Below the pieces are notes generated by a model, which worked only from the letters and a program-made list of their open reading frames with translations, searched no databases and had not been told where the DNA came from. Position numbers and translations under genes: made by a program. Shown piece after piece: positions 1 to 18,400 of a stretch of 64,000 nucleotides of DNA. Numbering within the stretch: the stretch's first letter is position 1; every line of letters starts with the position of its first letter. Source of the stretch: Delphinapterus leucas (lineage: Eukaryota > Chordata > Mammalia > Artiodactyla > Monodontidae); assembly GCF_002288925.2 (NCBI RefSeq), contig NW_022098000.1:16376889-16440888 (forward strand). The letters run 5' to 3'.

Positions 1-430
1 TAAGGCAATCGGGATCCCTCGGGCAGCCCTCGTCCCCTCGCGGAGCCCGCAGGGCCGGGAGCGTCCCAGGTTGCTGGGGAGATGGGGTCCCGGGCCGTGC
101 TCCCTCTCGGGACTAGGCGCCTGGGATGGAGGGGGCGGTGAGCCAGACAGGGACGAGAGCGCTCCCAGGAAGATGCTTACGGCCCTGTTTAGCCTCTGAA
201 CCCGCGAAGGTGGGCCTGGGTCCCCTGGGTTCTGGGATTGTGGAGAGCAGGGTTAGCCAGGCCTTGGGGGGAGGGGGGGAAGAGAGGAATCCTGCCAGTT
301 CCTCCCTTGTGGACCCTGGGGCCAAACTCCCACGGGCCACTGGCAGTTCCCGGTTGTTGACCACCCCCTCCCCACGCGCACCAATTCAGATTACGTGCGT
401 GGGTGGCGTGGAAAGAAAGAGGAGTCCAGG
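1..430. promoter_or_regulatory. GC-rich CpG-island shore at the start of the RUNX2 intron
   Basis: The first 430 bases are GC-rich with frequent CpG, and the sequence turns abruptly AT-rich afterwards. In mammals the exon upstream of the 157-bp Runt exon lies next to the proximal P2 promoter CpG island, so this is most simply the 3' flank of that island, just inside the intron. Overlapping open frames here (for example 126-563 +) reflect GC content; no splice or protein-family signal supports them. Confidence 0.55.
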
Positions 431-3400
431 TCAATTAGAGCTGGTTATCTCGCTATGTCTTGTATCAGAACAGAAATCGAACGAATTGTTATGGAAAGGG
501 GATGTTGCATTCTGGGGCAAGTTTCATTTTGTAGCTGGCTCAAGAAATGTGTGTGTGTTTTAACCGTCCCATTTCTCCTTTTATAAACCACCCATTTTGT
601 AGGTTAAGCTTTTCTTCCTTGAAATATGAAAAGCTCAGAGTATAGGCGAATCGTAGAAATTTGGATTTTCACATGAGAGATATCTTTTACAATTCATCCT
701 CCAAGGGCCCAGAATTTTCTAATTGGCCTTATGTGAGAGCGGAAATTTGCTTCCACGCCCCCCCCAACCCCTTAAGACACAAACAAAAAAAAAACACTTG
801 ATGAAAACAGCAAATAATACAAATAAATAGATATTTTATATATAAAATGCCACAAGTTAGGGTATGAAAAAATTAAGGATAGGTGCCTACACTTTTAAAA
901 TATGTCATTTAGATGTCTGATGTTCTACATTCCGTTTATCCTGCTAAACATGTTTAAGGTATAACTGTCTTGAACTATACTCTTACATATATGGTGCTGA
1001 ATTGATTCTGAGCGTTAATATTTTGGATAGAAAGGATGTTTTTGGCATAAAGATAGAATACAATTTAGTTAAAGCTATTCTCAGATAATTTGGCTATCTT
1101 CAGGTTTTCTCACTACCACCCTTTTAAAATTATTTTAAAAATAAATTGCTTTCTCTGCCATTCATCATACTTATTTTTAATTACAGATTGTTTACTTTTA
1201 ACCAGTAAACAAGACCATAGATAACACACGGCCATATTAAATTGAATGTTTTAATTCATATTAATTGAAAGTTAAATTGAGTTAACCAAAAACTTGACTT
1301 TCATGTTTTCCCACCCCCTTACCTGTGTTTAACAAAATTCAAATAGCGGGCGACAGCTGAGAGCCACTCAGTATAGAAGTTTTGTCTCTGTTGAAAACAT
1401 GTGTAGACATTTGGAACATCCAGATTTTGACAATAATTTTTTTGTTTTCATCTGAATGTTAGTAAAAACAACCTCTTTTTACCTTACTTTCAAGATAAAA
1501 GCCTGTGAGCTGTAGACTTTCTAGACTCTTGCAACATAATCAAATACATGTGCAAAGAAGAAGTAATATGAAGAAGTCTCAGTTTTAAAAGTGGTGACAG
1601 CAATTTGGCTGTCATATTTAGAGCTATGTACACAGTAAATTATAATGTTGTTAGGTAGATAGCAGACAGGTAAATATATTTAACACAGGACTTAATTGTT
1701 GAGAAGTCTGGTATTCGAATCAATATAATATTTATTGAGCTCATATTTTATGTCCGTGACACTGAGCTCGGCAAGGTAGAGAATCAGAAATGCATTCAGT
1801 AGACTGTGTTGTGATACGTTAACTTAAAACAGCACTTCAGAATGATATTGGCAATGTATTGTATTAAGACATGTCATGTATTAGAGCTGTTCATCTGATC
1901 TTGTTTTAGGATTATACGAAAGTAGTTAATTCATTTATACTCTGACATGTAAAAGTGCAAAAACAACTTGTGTACTTTAAAATACACCAAGCTGTTTATT
2001 AGAGTTATATTTTTAACAAAGTTCTGCAGTTTTGAAATGTTCAGTGCTCCCAGGTGTCAAGGAAATGGAAATAAATATTTTTAACCTTTCTCTCAGGTGT
2101 ATCTCACTGAAAGCTTAAAATAGTTAAGGCATACTATTAGAAGATCCTAGGCCCTTTCTGTCCTAGGTAACTGTAGTGATGAAAAAGCAATACGCAAATT
2201 CAGCTCATTAGTTAATGGTCAGGTAGAAATAGTGGAGAGAACATGTTAGCCCTGTATCCAGTAGCACCCTTGTAAGTTAGGGGTCTGTCAGCATTTCCAC
2301 CCTGAAGCCTGGTGTTCAGGGTTCATAACTCAGCTGCTTTAAATAGCTTCAAGCTGAAACACTATGCAGAAAATTTAAGTCCAGATGTATATTTTAAAGC
2401 TAAAAGTAGTGTAAGACTATTGCACTGTTTTAAGTTAGCAAACGCTGGACTATATATTTACCAGTATCATATGTTTTTCTGGCAATGTTAAAGAAAAAAA
2501 ACACAGTTTTAGATATATGATCTATTGCTCATAGTTAATTCTGCATGTTTAATGATACCTTTCAGTATTTGTCATAAGTAGGGTTTCAAAATGATGGAGC
2601 AATTTCTATTTGAAAATAATTTTTCAACATCATTGGCTATTTTTCTCTTCATAAGCAAGTATGCAGCTAATAACTATTTGACATAATGAGTTGTAGTTTC
2701 CTTACATGTTTAATGATCAGATTTTATGTTTGTGTCTTTTTTAATGTAATTTTACCTAAACAAAGAAAAACAGGTTATTAAACCTGTTAAAACTTCGCTA
2801 AACCTACTATGAGTTGCTGTGCAAAATTATGTAAATCATAATAGATCTCAAGTTATGTAAAGACAGACACATTTTTGTGTTATGCCTGTAAATGCAATAA
2901 AAATTATTTAAAGTTAAAAATTTTAGGATTGAGTATATAAAACTTACTGGTAAGTTAATGGAAACAAATAATTTTAGATGGAAAATAAACACTCAGAAAT
3001 TTTAGAAAACTTATATTTGAAAACAGGCATAGTAAAGTATCGTTCATTATTTTCTCCCCATTGGCATTGCTGTTTGTATCCTTTCAAAATTCCAGAATAT
3101 CCATTGTTAGATGATCTAAACCAGCTTGATACATGGCTCATAAGTTTCTGGCTTAAATTGAAGTAATTTCCATCAAATTTCTCTTTGACATGTATTTTAA
3201 AAATTATGAAATGATATTTTATATTGTATTTACTCTTTTCTCTACAATTCAACCAGGTTTTTCTAAATTCTAAGTTAGATTCTAAGAAGTAACTAATATT
3301 TGTGAAACTTTTTGATAGTTAAAGTTATCTTTAAATAATTATCATAGAAATAAAACTTTTCCTTTTTGCAATTACTCCCTTACCTCTCTTTGTATTCCAA

Positions 3401-5560
3401 AGAAAGATTTGATAAGATTCTATCTTGAAAAATAATTATATTTCAGTTTTGCTGCAAGTGCAGTGTGCCCAGTGATATTGGTCTGTAAGAGTAATTGATT
3501 AGCGAAGACTAGACTTCTGTACGTGGAAATGTCATAGGCAATTTAAATTTCCATATAATAAGACCACAAAAACAATTTTAAGGGCCTGAGTTAATTCTCT
3601 GTTGTTCCTCTTTCAGAGTAACTCACAGATTTAGTCGTAGGGAGTCTCATAAAAATTTTCAATAGCGTTTCTAGAGTTAAATATTCTTTTACTTTATTTT
3701 GCACAAGCTCCGTATCATGTGATTTAAATGCTAGTTATAATGAGGTGTGCTAAATAAAGGAACTTCTTTCTCTATTCTAAAATGTCAGGACACAAAATTA
3801 CTTCCCTCTTCCCCATGAAGTTTCTTGAATTTGTAGATTTCATATGTTAAAAGCACCTAGAAAAGTAACTGTCAAGTTTTCGTCACAAATTATTCTTTGC
3901 AGAACAACTTTTTGTATTGGGTAGTGTGGAAACAAATTTTAATGCGTGCTAACTCCTAACTAGTTAAAGGGCGATTTTTGACTACTCTCTACCCGTTGAA
4001 GTGTTTTCCATTGCTTGGGTTTGGTACAGATGAAATGTGTAAAAATTTCTTGATTCTTTTGGTTTTCTTTTAGATAAACACAGTCGAGAATCTCCAAGGG
4101 AAACTTTTTAGCTTCAGAGATCTACTTTTTGTTTAAACCCTCAGACATATAATTACACTTCTGATTGATATAAAGTCACATACATTACTTCTTATCCCCC
4201 CTTTTTTCCTCAGAAAAACATTAGGCAATCTGCTTTGGTAGAGTGAATAGCAGAAAGAACCAATATATTTAGCCATTAAAATAGAATTCAGCCATAACAG
4301 GAAAAGTTGTCACTATATCTTGTTAGTTAGCAATTTTTTTTTTCCGGGCCAAGTTGTAAGCCTCATAGAAGACTCACACATTTTGTGATGACTTATTTGT
4401 TTTGTTATTAAATGTAATGCATAAAACATACCAATATTTAATATTTAATTATACTGCTTAAGCAAAGAAAAATGGATTTATGTATTTCACGCTTAGGGAT
4501 CTTTTCTTTTGTATTTTCCCATATTGAATCAATTTTCCTTTTCTTCTAACTAAAAAAAATCCATTATGTTAAAAATATGCAGTAAAATAATAATGTCCCA
4601 GAGCTCTTAAAAATCTTTATATTGGGGCAGATTTCTTCACTTTTTTTAAATGAAATTTAGCCAGCCTGGAGTGAAACCCATCAGCAGTCCTCCTGTATCT
4701 CTCAACAACACCAAAAAACATCTCAGGACATGAAGTAAAGAATTACATATTCAATTGAACCCTTTAAGGAAGCTTATAAGTAAAAGCCTGTGTTTAGCAC
4801 ACAGCTGACTTGGAACAGAAGTTAGCTTGCTCATCTTACAAAAAGTACATGATTATAATCGTACTCTATACTTATATAGTATCTTCTACATTTTACAGAC
4901 TTTAAAAAAATGATTTCCAATTTATATTGGAAAACGGTAGTTTCAGGAGATGAAGTTACTTGAGATCATAGCAGATGTGTAACAGAGGTGGGGGAGAAGT
5001 GGGGCCTCTTGATTTTTGGTGCATTAATTCTCTTCTAAACAGTACAACTTTTCTACCTTCATTAGTGCACTTACTGGTTCCATATTTACTTTGACATAGA
5101 AAGCCTCACAGCAGGTGTTAAAACACAATATGCTGAGTGTAAAAAATGTCAAACATTCAGATGAATACTGGCAGACAGTCAGTTTTTTCAGTATTTCAGT
5201 ATTTTTCAAATGTGCACATTTTTGGCATTGTGAATTCAAAAAGTTGAAAAGTACATTGCCCCTATCAGGGGTACAGCGTTACCTGTGTTCAGCAGCCACT
5301 TGAGGCCCTAGGTCAAGTATGCAGGAAGGAAGTCATGTTCTCAAGGGATTTACCCTTGACCTGGGAGACTTCTCACATTGAACAGAGTAACCGTATATTC
5401 CGGGTAAAGGATAGTGGGCATGAGTCCCTCTCTTCTGGGATGGAAAAAGTTGTCAGAAAACTGGTTTGGAGCAAGGGCATATTGCTGCTAGCTGGGGATG
5501 CTGACTCAACCTTTAACTGGTTCTCTCATGGACTGTTGGCAGTGGGAAGTGGTGCTCTTT
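431..5560. other. AT-rich RUNX2 intron, no recognised repeat or gene
   Basis: About 5.1 kb of AT-rich intronic DNA with short A and T runs. I recognise no SINE, LINE, LTR or DNA transposon, apart from a faint MIR-like stretch near 4880-5000 that I do not call. Open frames here are short and random-looking. The lack of young insertions suggests an old and possibly constrained sequence. Confidence 0.6.
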
Positions 5561-5564
5561 GTGG

Positions 5565-5700
5565 AGCTCTTTCATTTATTTATTTCAAAAATGTTTATCA
5601 AACACTTACTCTGTGCCAGGCACTGTTTCGGGAGCTGGGTGTATAGTGGTGAACAAGACAGATGAAGGCCCTTGTGTAATTTCTAGTCTAATATAATCTG
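5565..5700 (-). repeat. L2 LINE 3' end
   Basis: The + strand reads as the reverse complement of the L2 3' end: a tttatttatt run, then aaacacttactctgtgcc and aggcactgtttcgggagctgg, then gtgaacaagacagatgaagg. L2 was active before the placental radiation, so this is a fossil. Confidence 0.75.
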
Positions 5701-7364
5701 GGCTCCTAAGAGGGAGTCTCATGGCTTTGGGCTAGCATATCAAAAGGAGTAGAATGGTCATTCCTATACGTACTTTGAAATGAGGATCATTTGAGTCCAG
5801 TGGGATGCTCAGGAAGTGGTTTCTGTAATTTAAGGACGGCTTTAAGGTTTTAAACTGAATAACAAAGTGCTAAAGAAGGAATGGAACAGCCTAAGAGAAC
5901 AGTAAGGGTGAAAAAAATATTGACAAGTTTGTTTGTTTGGCTGTTTCCCTGGCTTGAGCAGAGGGTATAGTGGAGGGGTGCTAGGGTAGGGTTCAAGGGT
6001 GAGGGAAATGCAGCTCTAAAGTGTAGTGATAATGTCTGTTTCATGACATTGTAAAGAATCTGCTTTAATGAGAGTTACGTACAAATTGTATTGGGAGCAT
6101 GGAATTAAATGCTTTGGTTTGCCTTATGGACATCTTGACAAGAGAGGGAGTAGCAGAAGGATGAGGGTAATATTTGCCAGACAGGCAAGCACACATGGAT
6201 ATTGTCATTGGAGGGTAGTGGGGCTACTGTAGCCAGAGCTGTGGCTTAGTCACCACATGGGCATCTGGAAGCCGAACGAGCAAGAGATGGAACTCATCTG
6301 AATATTATAGGATCCTGGAAGTTAGTTGAGAGAAAGGATGTTATCAAGGAGCAAGGCCTTAATTCATGGATTAAGAATAGTGTGTTTTATATATGACAGC
6401 AAAGACTCTGCACCGGCATTCCCTTCCGGGCTCCATGTTAATCAGAGGCACCAATTTGCAAGTTAGCCAACCCTGGAGTGTGATCCATGCCTTGCAGCAG
6501 TGAAAATGTTTATTAGACTCAAAGACTGATTATTCTGGATCCTGACTTGCCGAAGTTAATCGGCTGCAGGTTAATTGTTGAAGATTAAGGAGGCAAGTGT
6601 GTCATTCCAAGATGGCAGATGGGACAAGACAGAAGTTTGGCTAAGGGTGTATTTTCTGTCTATACCAGTCATTTGTCGGTGGTCATTTTCAGCCTCTTAT
6701 ATATCTTTATCCTGTACCTAGACTTTAGGCTTCTTGATGGCTTTGTATATTCCATGGGTCCCACTGCAGAGTGGGCATTCAGTAGTTCTTTGCAGTGTGA
6801 TTGAAAGCTGAATATCTAGCTCAAAGTAAGGAGATGAAATGTAGTTCTGGATACCACACTATATTTAGTCTTCCCTGTAGTCAGTAACTGTAAGGTTTCC
6901 CCTCAATATCTTCTCCCATAAAGCTGACCAGACTTCCTTTTTTTTTTTTTTTTTTGGCCTGTGATCTGGATGAGACCACACCTCAGGGCGCTCCAGGCTG
7001 CAGACAGGCGGTGCCTTAATATGTACGATGCAATCTGCAGATGGGGCATCAGCTTTCCTTCTGTGGCATAATTCCTATGGACAGCTTAACATGGGGATTT
7101 AATAAAAATGTACATGCATTCTGTGAAGAATCCAACAACAAATGAAGGAAACTTTTGCCTGCCTTTGGAATGGGTGGACCCTGAAACACTGGTCTCTTTG
7201 AAGTGGCATCCGAACCCATATGCAGATGCCTCATTCCTGTCTGCCATTACTGGACTAGAGCACTAAGTCCTGATAAGATGCATCATTTACCATGAGACTA
7301 TATTCTCAGTTTTTAAGCTTTTCTGATGTGCCATTATTGTTGCTGTGTTTCCTTTTTTATGTAG
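5701..7364. other. Intron just upstream of the 157-bp exon; one 18-T tract
   Basis: Largely unrecognised intron. A pure T run at 6938-6955 is followed by about 400 bases of unique-looking sequence that leads directly to the splice acceptor at 7364. The T run could be the A tail of a minus-strand retro-insertion, but I recognise no element attached to it and no clear target-site duplication. A weak L2-like stretch lies near 6690-6800. Confidence 0.45.
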
Positions 7365-11636
<4,272 letters not shown>

Positions 11637-11835
11637 GAGCATTAATTTTAGGGTCTGGAAGACCTGGGTTCAGGTCCTGATTTTTTCCACTTATTAGTTG
11701 TGTGGTTAAATTACCAATACTCTCTGGGCTTCGGTTTCCTCATTTGTGAAGTGGGGGTGATAAACCTTACTGGGTAGTATTAAATGAGATAATGTGTATG
11801 AAGCGACTGGCACTTAATAGGTTTCTAATCAATAT
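11637..11835 (+). repeat. MIR SINE
   Basis: Near full-length MIR in sense orientation: gaagacctgggttcaggtcc, then the conserved core cttcggtttcctcatttgtg, then aaatgagataatgtgtatga and cacttaataggtttctaatc. The degree of decay is typical of this ancient tRNA-derived family. Confidence 0.85.
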
Positions 11836-12028
11836 TCATTTTCCCTGTACCCCCTCCCCCTGCATCTCTCTCTTTCCTATTTTTTTTTTTTCTCGGCCAA
11901 AGTATAGCCAAAGAGACTTAAAGCTATATATACAGAGTAACAAATGATATGCGTCTTAAACATTTTTTAGGAACTTACGTGGTCTGGGTTGAAAAGAAAA
12001 CCCATTCACTAGACTTGACAGCCAAAGA

Positions 12029-12077
12029 CCTGTTCCACATTAAGCCTTGTATATAACCTGTTCCATATTAAGCTTTG
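12029..12077. repeat. Imperfect local direct duplication, 21-bp unit
   Basis: The motif cctgttccacattaagcctt at 12029 recurs with two changes at 12057 (cctgttccatattaagcttt), 28 bases apart. This looks like a small local duplication in the intron between the Runt exons. Confidence 0.7.
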
Positions 12078-12440
12078 AAAAGATTGCATTAAACTTTGCA
12101 TTGCTACATATTGTTTAAGATTTGTGTTTTGATTTCATACCCTCTGCTTTCAGTAAAGGGAAAAACAGTCTCTGACCAAAAAACAAAGCAAAACGAAATG
12201 AGCTTTTTAAAGATCTGTCCCGGGAGCAGGCTAAATGAATGCTCTGGCTTGAGATTGCTGAATGTTTTATTGAGTCACTGCTTCACGCCCACCTCTTCCT
12301 GTCTTGTAACAGTTTGCAGTTTTGACTATCTGACATGACTAACCGTTGCAAATCTAACTGATTACAACTGTCAGTGAGTCTGGGTAACAGAGTCTGGTAT
12401 CTTCTTCTGGAGAAAGCAAACATCCAAATCTACTCCTAAA

Positions 12441-12483
12441 CTCCCCCCCCATCACTCCTCCCCCCCACGCTGTCTTCCCCCCA
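12441..12483 (-). other. C-rich tract; G-quadruplex-prone on the minus strand
   Basis: Three runs of at least six C (12443-12450, 12460-12466, 12477-12482) lie within 43 bases. On the complementary strand these are G runs separated by 9-10 bases, so any quadruplex would have long loops. Confidence 0.4.
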
Positions 12484-13260
12484 ACCTCTGTTCATCACCT
12501 TTAGCTCATTAATTTGAAACATCAGATGTAATATTTCGATGAAGTACACCCTCCTCTAAAAGAAAGTATTCATATTTACATTGGGAGATGTCATGTATAT
12601 TTAGCCAAAAATAAGTCACTGTCAGGGAGTCATTTCAAGATTGCTGCTGAGTGAGGACGTATGTTAAGGAAGGGGTGGGCAGGGAGGAAAAAAACTTTGT
12701 TCCAGTAATGATGAAATCATCATACCACAGGCACATTAAGGCCAGGACGGGAGACACTGGCTCCTGTTAAAATGATTCCCATAAGAACCTTCCTCTTTCA
12801 TCTTCTCAGTGTAGTGCAGTTAAGCAAATGAAATGCTAAAGCCATGTGAAGTCAATAGCATAATCAACAGTGATTTACTATTGTTCTCTCACGGGGTCAT
12901 GACCTAATCCTAAATAAAGACTTCTAAAATTTTCTGCTTGGATGTGTTCCTGATGTTGGAGAAAACTGAAGGGAAAGAGAACCCTCTTCGAGAGGTCCAG
13001 TTTTTGTTTTCATTACGGCTCTTGCTACTGAGCAACTTTTTGGAATTGGAGCCTCCTTGCACAGGACCGCCGTGAAGATGCTGATCTTAGCACTCAGTGA
13101 GCCTGGCAACTCCCTAAGGTGGCCATCAGAGGGTTTCTCATTAGAATAAGGAGTCCTGACCCTTGTTGTTTTGTTCCCTCTTCAGTGATGCTTAAATGCA
13201 GTTTGGACATCTGTACTGCTATTTTTGTCATCAGTACTGTCTTTTTATATTCACTGTTGA

Positions 13261-14965
<1,705 letters not shown>

Positions 14966-15003
<38 letters not shown>
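14966..15003. repeat. (TG)19 microsatellite
   Basis: Uninterrupted TG dinucleotide run of 38 bases; likely length-polymorphic. Confidence 0.97.
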
Positions 15004-15004
<1 letters not shown>

Positions 15005-15114
15005 CCAGATGTTCACGGGTTGGTGCTCAGAGTTGATGGTTGGGAGAGGAAGCAGGGAAAGGTGGGTGCTGCCTCATTCTGAAAGTGGTGACAAAAGGGA
15101 GGAACAATAGCTTT

Positions 15115-15200
15115 GGGAAAGTCACTTCTCTTTCAAGCGAGGGTAGTATTACCTCATTCCCAAGAGGTTGTTGGAAGAATTAATAGTTGCTAGGTTCACT
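15115..15200 (+). repeat. MIR fragment
   Basis: The stretch gggaaagtcacttctctttc, then attacctcattcccaagag and gttgttggaagaattaatag follows the central part of MIR in order. Confidence 0.55.
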
Positions 15201-15701
15201 GCCCTGTGAAGGCAGAGAAGTGCCCTGAAAGCAATGAGGGTTACGGGTAGAGGGGGCGGCTGGTACTTGTGTGACCTGGGTGCTGCTGAGGGTAGGAGGG
15301 GGAAGCAGATACAGAAGTCGAGTGGCAGACCACCACCCTAGATCAGCCTGAGTAACATTGCTCATGATCCAAAAATATCTGTGGAAATGTGATGTCATTT
15401 GTCTGACATCACGAGGTGACTGGTCAAACTCAGTGTCTGAATGTAACGAAGGGTCTGGTATCAGTAACATTTTAATCCTACAACCTGGGTTCTCTGTACT
15501 GGATTATTTCCTTCTGCCCTGCTCTTGGCCATCTGGGCACTGAATGTTTGTAAGTATAGCACTCATCTCAATCTTGTTCTTTAATTTTGAGACTCCCAGG
15601 TGTGGAAAATGCCCAGGATTTTCAACTTCCTTCAACTGTGAGTATGATAGGATTTTGACTGATTTTCGTGTATGTGATGGTAAATGGAGAATCCTCTAGA
15701 A

Positions 15702-16150
15702 CATGGGTTGGCAAACTTTTTCTGTAAAGTGCCAGATAGTAAATGATTTCAACCCTTTGGGCCGTACGATCTCTGTCACAGGTACTCAGCTCTGCCAATG
15801 TAACTCAAAAGCAGCCTTCGGGCTTCCCTGGTGGCTCAGTGGTTGAGAGTCCGCCTGCCGATGCAGGGGACACGGGTTCGTGCCCCGGTCCGGGAAGATC
15901 CCACATGCTGCGGAGCGGCTGGGCCCGTGAGCCATGGCCGCTGAGCCTGTGCATCCGGGGCCTGTGCTCTGCAACGGGAGAGGCCACGACAGTGAGAGGC
16001 CCGCGTACCGCAAGAAAAAAAAAAAAAAAAAAAAAGCAGCCTTCACCAATACATAAATGGATGGTTATGGCTGTGTTTCAATAAAACTTTACTTACAAAA
16101 ACAGGTGGTGGGTGAGATTTGACACACAAGTTGTGGTTTGCCAATCACTG
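15702..16150. mobile_element. hAT (Charlie-type) non-autonomous transposon split by a SINE
   Basis: The ends are inverted: catgggttggcaaac at 15702 and gtttgccaatcactg ending at 16150. The flanks carry an 8-bp target duplication, ctctagaa (15694-15701) and ctctagac (16151-16158), with one mismatch, as expected for hAT elements. The body (aagtgccagatagtaaatg, then ataaaactttacttacaaaa) is a familiar mammalian MER-type element whose family name I cannot fix. A CHR SINE at 15820-16031 interrupts it, so about 225 bp of the original remains. Confidence 0.85.
15820..16031 (+). mobile_element. CHR-type SINE inside the hAT element
   Basis: Cetacean-type tRNA-derived SINE, starting ggcttccctggtggctcagt and ending in an A tail. 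A pol III box B-like motif ggttcgtgcc is visible in the head. The target duplication aaaagcagccttc is exact at 15807-15819 and 16032-16044, pointing to a fairly recent L1-driven insertion. Open frames across it (15743-16084 + and 15786-16049 -) are by-products of the SINE. Confidence 0.95.
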
Positions 16151-16495
16151 CTCTAGACTTCAAAGTGGCTTATTTTTTCGACCGTTAACAGAGAAGGACT
16201 TCAGAAAAAGGCTTTCCTGAGGGGAGAAAAAAAGACAACGAATGCAATTGTTTTAGCATCTTCTCCCACAAAATTTTAATTCTTTAAGTAGTGGTTGTCA
16301 TCGAAAGAATGTACACCTGTTTATTGCTGCAGTGATTTGAAGGGGTTGAGTGTTTCGTGCTCTTGATTTCTGTTAATGGAATTTCAGTCCTTCTTTGGAA
16401 GACCATAGTATATATCGAACAGGCTACTTCTGGCAGATGAGCTGTTTGAAAAAGGACAAGTTCTGCGTTAACTGGTTGGGTCTTTACTCAGCAGT

Positions 16496-16760
16496 AACAT
16501 AGTGACTAAGGGTGTGGGCTTTTGTGTCAGGCTGTCTGGACTGAAAGCCCAGCTCCGCTGTTTACCAGTTGTGTGGTGGTAGGCAAGTTACCTAAGTTCT
16601 CTTTGCTTCAGTTTCCTCTGTTAAAGTGAGAATAATAATAATAGTTAGTGAGAAGAAGAAGAATAGTATCGTTCTCGTCAGTTGCTGCAGAGATGCTCAG
16701 TGATGTCATGTATGTAAAATGTACAGCACAGTGACTGTCGTGTAGTAAGTGCTAATTAAG
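16496..16760 (+). repeat. MIR SINE
   Basis: Near full-length sense MIR: tgactaagggtgtgggct, then gctccgctgtttaccagttg, ttcagtttcctctgttaaag and the tail region tagtaagtgctaattaagc. It carries an interrupted AAT/AAG simple-repeat patch near 16630-16665. Confidence 0.85.
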
Positions 16761-17870
16761 CATGAGCTATTATTACATCAATTTCAGTGTCAGAAGTTTG
16801 CTGTAGTTTTGCTTAGAGTACGCTTCCAGGAAATAGATACCATCTAGATTCTGTTCTCTAGGGTAATATTTTTTTTTTCTTGCAGATGGCTTTACTAATT
16901 TCTGCTCATCAGTAAATAACACTAATAAGTGCCATAAAGTGTGCTTGAGCAGGTATTCATGCTGCCTGAGGACAGCTGTACAGAACTGATGATAAACAAT
17001 TTATCTGCAGCAAAGTCCAAGAGAGGATGCTCTGGCACTAGTACCCCTCCTTGGAGGCCCTGCTTATCAGCACATCTGCCAAGACTTGCTTTTCACTCAA
17101 AAATCAGAAAGGTTTCATCCTTCTATGTTTTCTGTCTCTGGCAGCTGAACTGGTGCTGTCACATCACAAACAACTCCTTTTCTTAATATACACATCTGGC
17201 GTTGGCAGTTGGACTAACTTCATAAGAGCACATGATCATCACTCATTACAAGATTAAAAAGTACCCCATGGCATCATTGATGTTTTTTAACTTTGATCTT
17301 TTGCAGTTGTGATTCATCTCAGTTATAAAACTTCCCTTTAAAGGGACATAGCCGGTGACTTATTACAACCTTCATCTTGAGTAGCGTAAACATGAGAAGG
17401 TGCACATCTTTACAAAATGCCATTGATTTTCTTTGCCAGCTTATCATTTTAAGACATGACATCATACTTAAGATCCCAAATTTGTAAGCCTTGTGTTTAG
17501 GCAAGGCATTTTGACCTCCTGTTGGCAAGTTAGCTCTGAAGAGGTACTGCCGTATGTTCGCCAGCAGAAGTCAGTGGAGCGCAGCGGCAACAGTAATGCG
17601 TTTGGATACCTCTTTCAAGCATCAGTTTCTATTAGGATCCTTTGTTCCTTGTAGGCACTTGGTTCCAGCTGCAGTCTGATTGAAAGAATGTCTCCAGGAA
17701 GGTGAAATCTTGCTCAGCAGTGTCATGTTCTATTGCCGTGGTTCTGAGTTAGGGAAGAGGACTGATGGGAAGGGTATTATTGGCTGTGCAGAGGATGGAA
17801 AAAGTAAATCACCTTACACCGTCAGAAGCCTTTTCATTCTCTTGCTGCTTTGTCAGTTATCTATTGCTAA
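16761..17870. other. Intron, no recognised element
   Basis: About 1.1 kb of moderately AT-rich sequence. I see no repeat, splice-flanked exon or RNA gene. Open frames at 16941-17257 overlap each other and match nothing I know. Confidence 0.5.
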
Positions 17871-18400
17871 ATAACAAACCATCCCCAAACATAATGGTTC
17901 TTACTTTTTTTTTTGTCTGCACCGTGCCACCTGTGGGGTCTTAGTTCCCCGACCAGGGATCGAACCTGGGCCCTCGGCAGTGAAAGCACGGAGTCCTAAC
18001 CACTGGACCGCCAGGGAAGTCCCCATAATGGCTTAAAACAGCAACCAGTTTATTATTTCTCACGACTCTATGGGTTGACTGGGGTTCATCTGGATGGGTT
18101 TTCTGTGGTCTTGCTTGGCGTCTTTCTTGTGTCTGCAGTAACATGGTGGCTAGTGCTGGAACATGCATGATGGCCTCATTGCTATGTCTGGTGCCTTGGT
18201 GGGATGGCTGGAAGGTTGGGCCCGGTGGAATAAGGGGACAGCTGGGCCTTTCTCTCTCTCCTGTAGTCCCAGAGCCTCGCCCTCTCCATGCGGCTTCTCT
18301 AGCAGAGTCTGACTTCCTATATGGCAGCTCAGGTCTCCCTCAGGTGCAAAAGTGTGAGCTTTCAGGTCTATGTAAGTCTTCTTAAGGCTCAGAACTACTA
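17855..18400. repeat. Old interspersed repeat, family not assigned, split by a CHR SINE
   Basis: The stretch tatctattgctaaataacaa, then ggcttaaaacagcaaccagt, tttattatttctcacgactc and tatgggttgact resembles a common old mammalian interspersed repeat (LINE-1 3' end or LTR class). A short CHR element at 17905-18024 splits it. I cannot assign the family from memory. Confidence 0.5.
17905..18024 (-). mobile_element. Short CHR-type SINE (older form)
   Basis: The T run at 17905-17914 is the A tail of a minus-strand insertion. The body is gggtcttagttccccgacca, gggatcgaacctgggccc, then taaccactggaccgccaggg. The target duplication cataatgg occurs at 17890-17897 and 18024-18031. This short form lacks the GC-rich body of the longer copies. 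Confidence 0.88.

Noticed and set aside
126..563. 145-codon open frame in the first 600 bases
   Set aside because: Lies in a CpG-rich shore with overlapping frames on both strands; no splice context, domain or family resemblance.
15743..16084. Open frames across CHR SINEs giving a repeated PPADAGDTGSCPGPGRSHM-type peptide (also at 18560, 20324, 23541, 26640, 34237, 41574, 53826, 55983 and 58680)
   Set aside because: The same peptide recurs because the SINE is GC-rich and lacks stops in that frame. These are non-coding, pol III-type retrotransposons.
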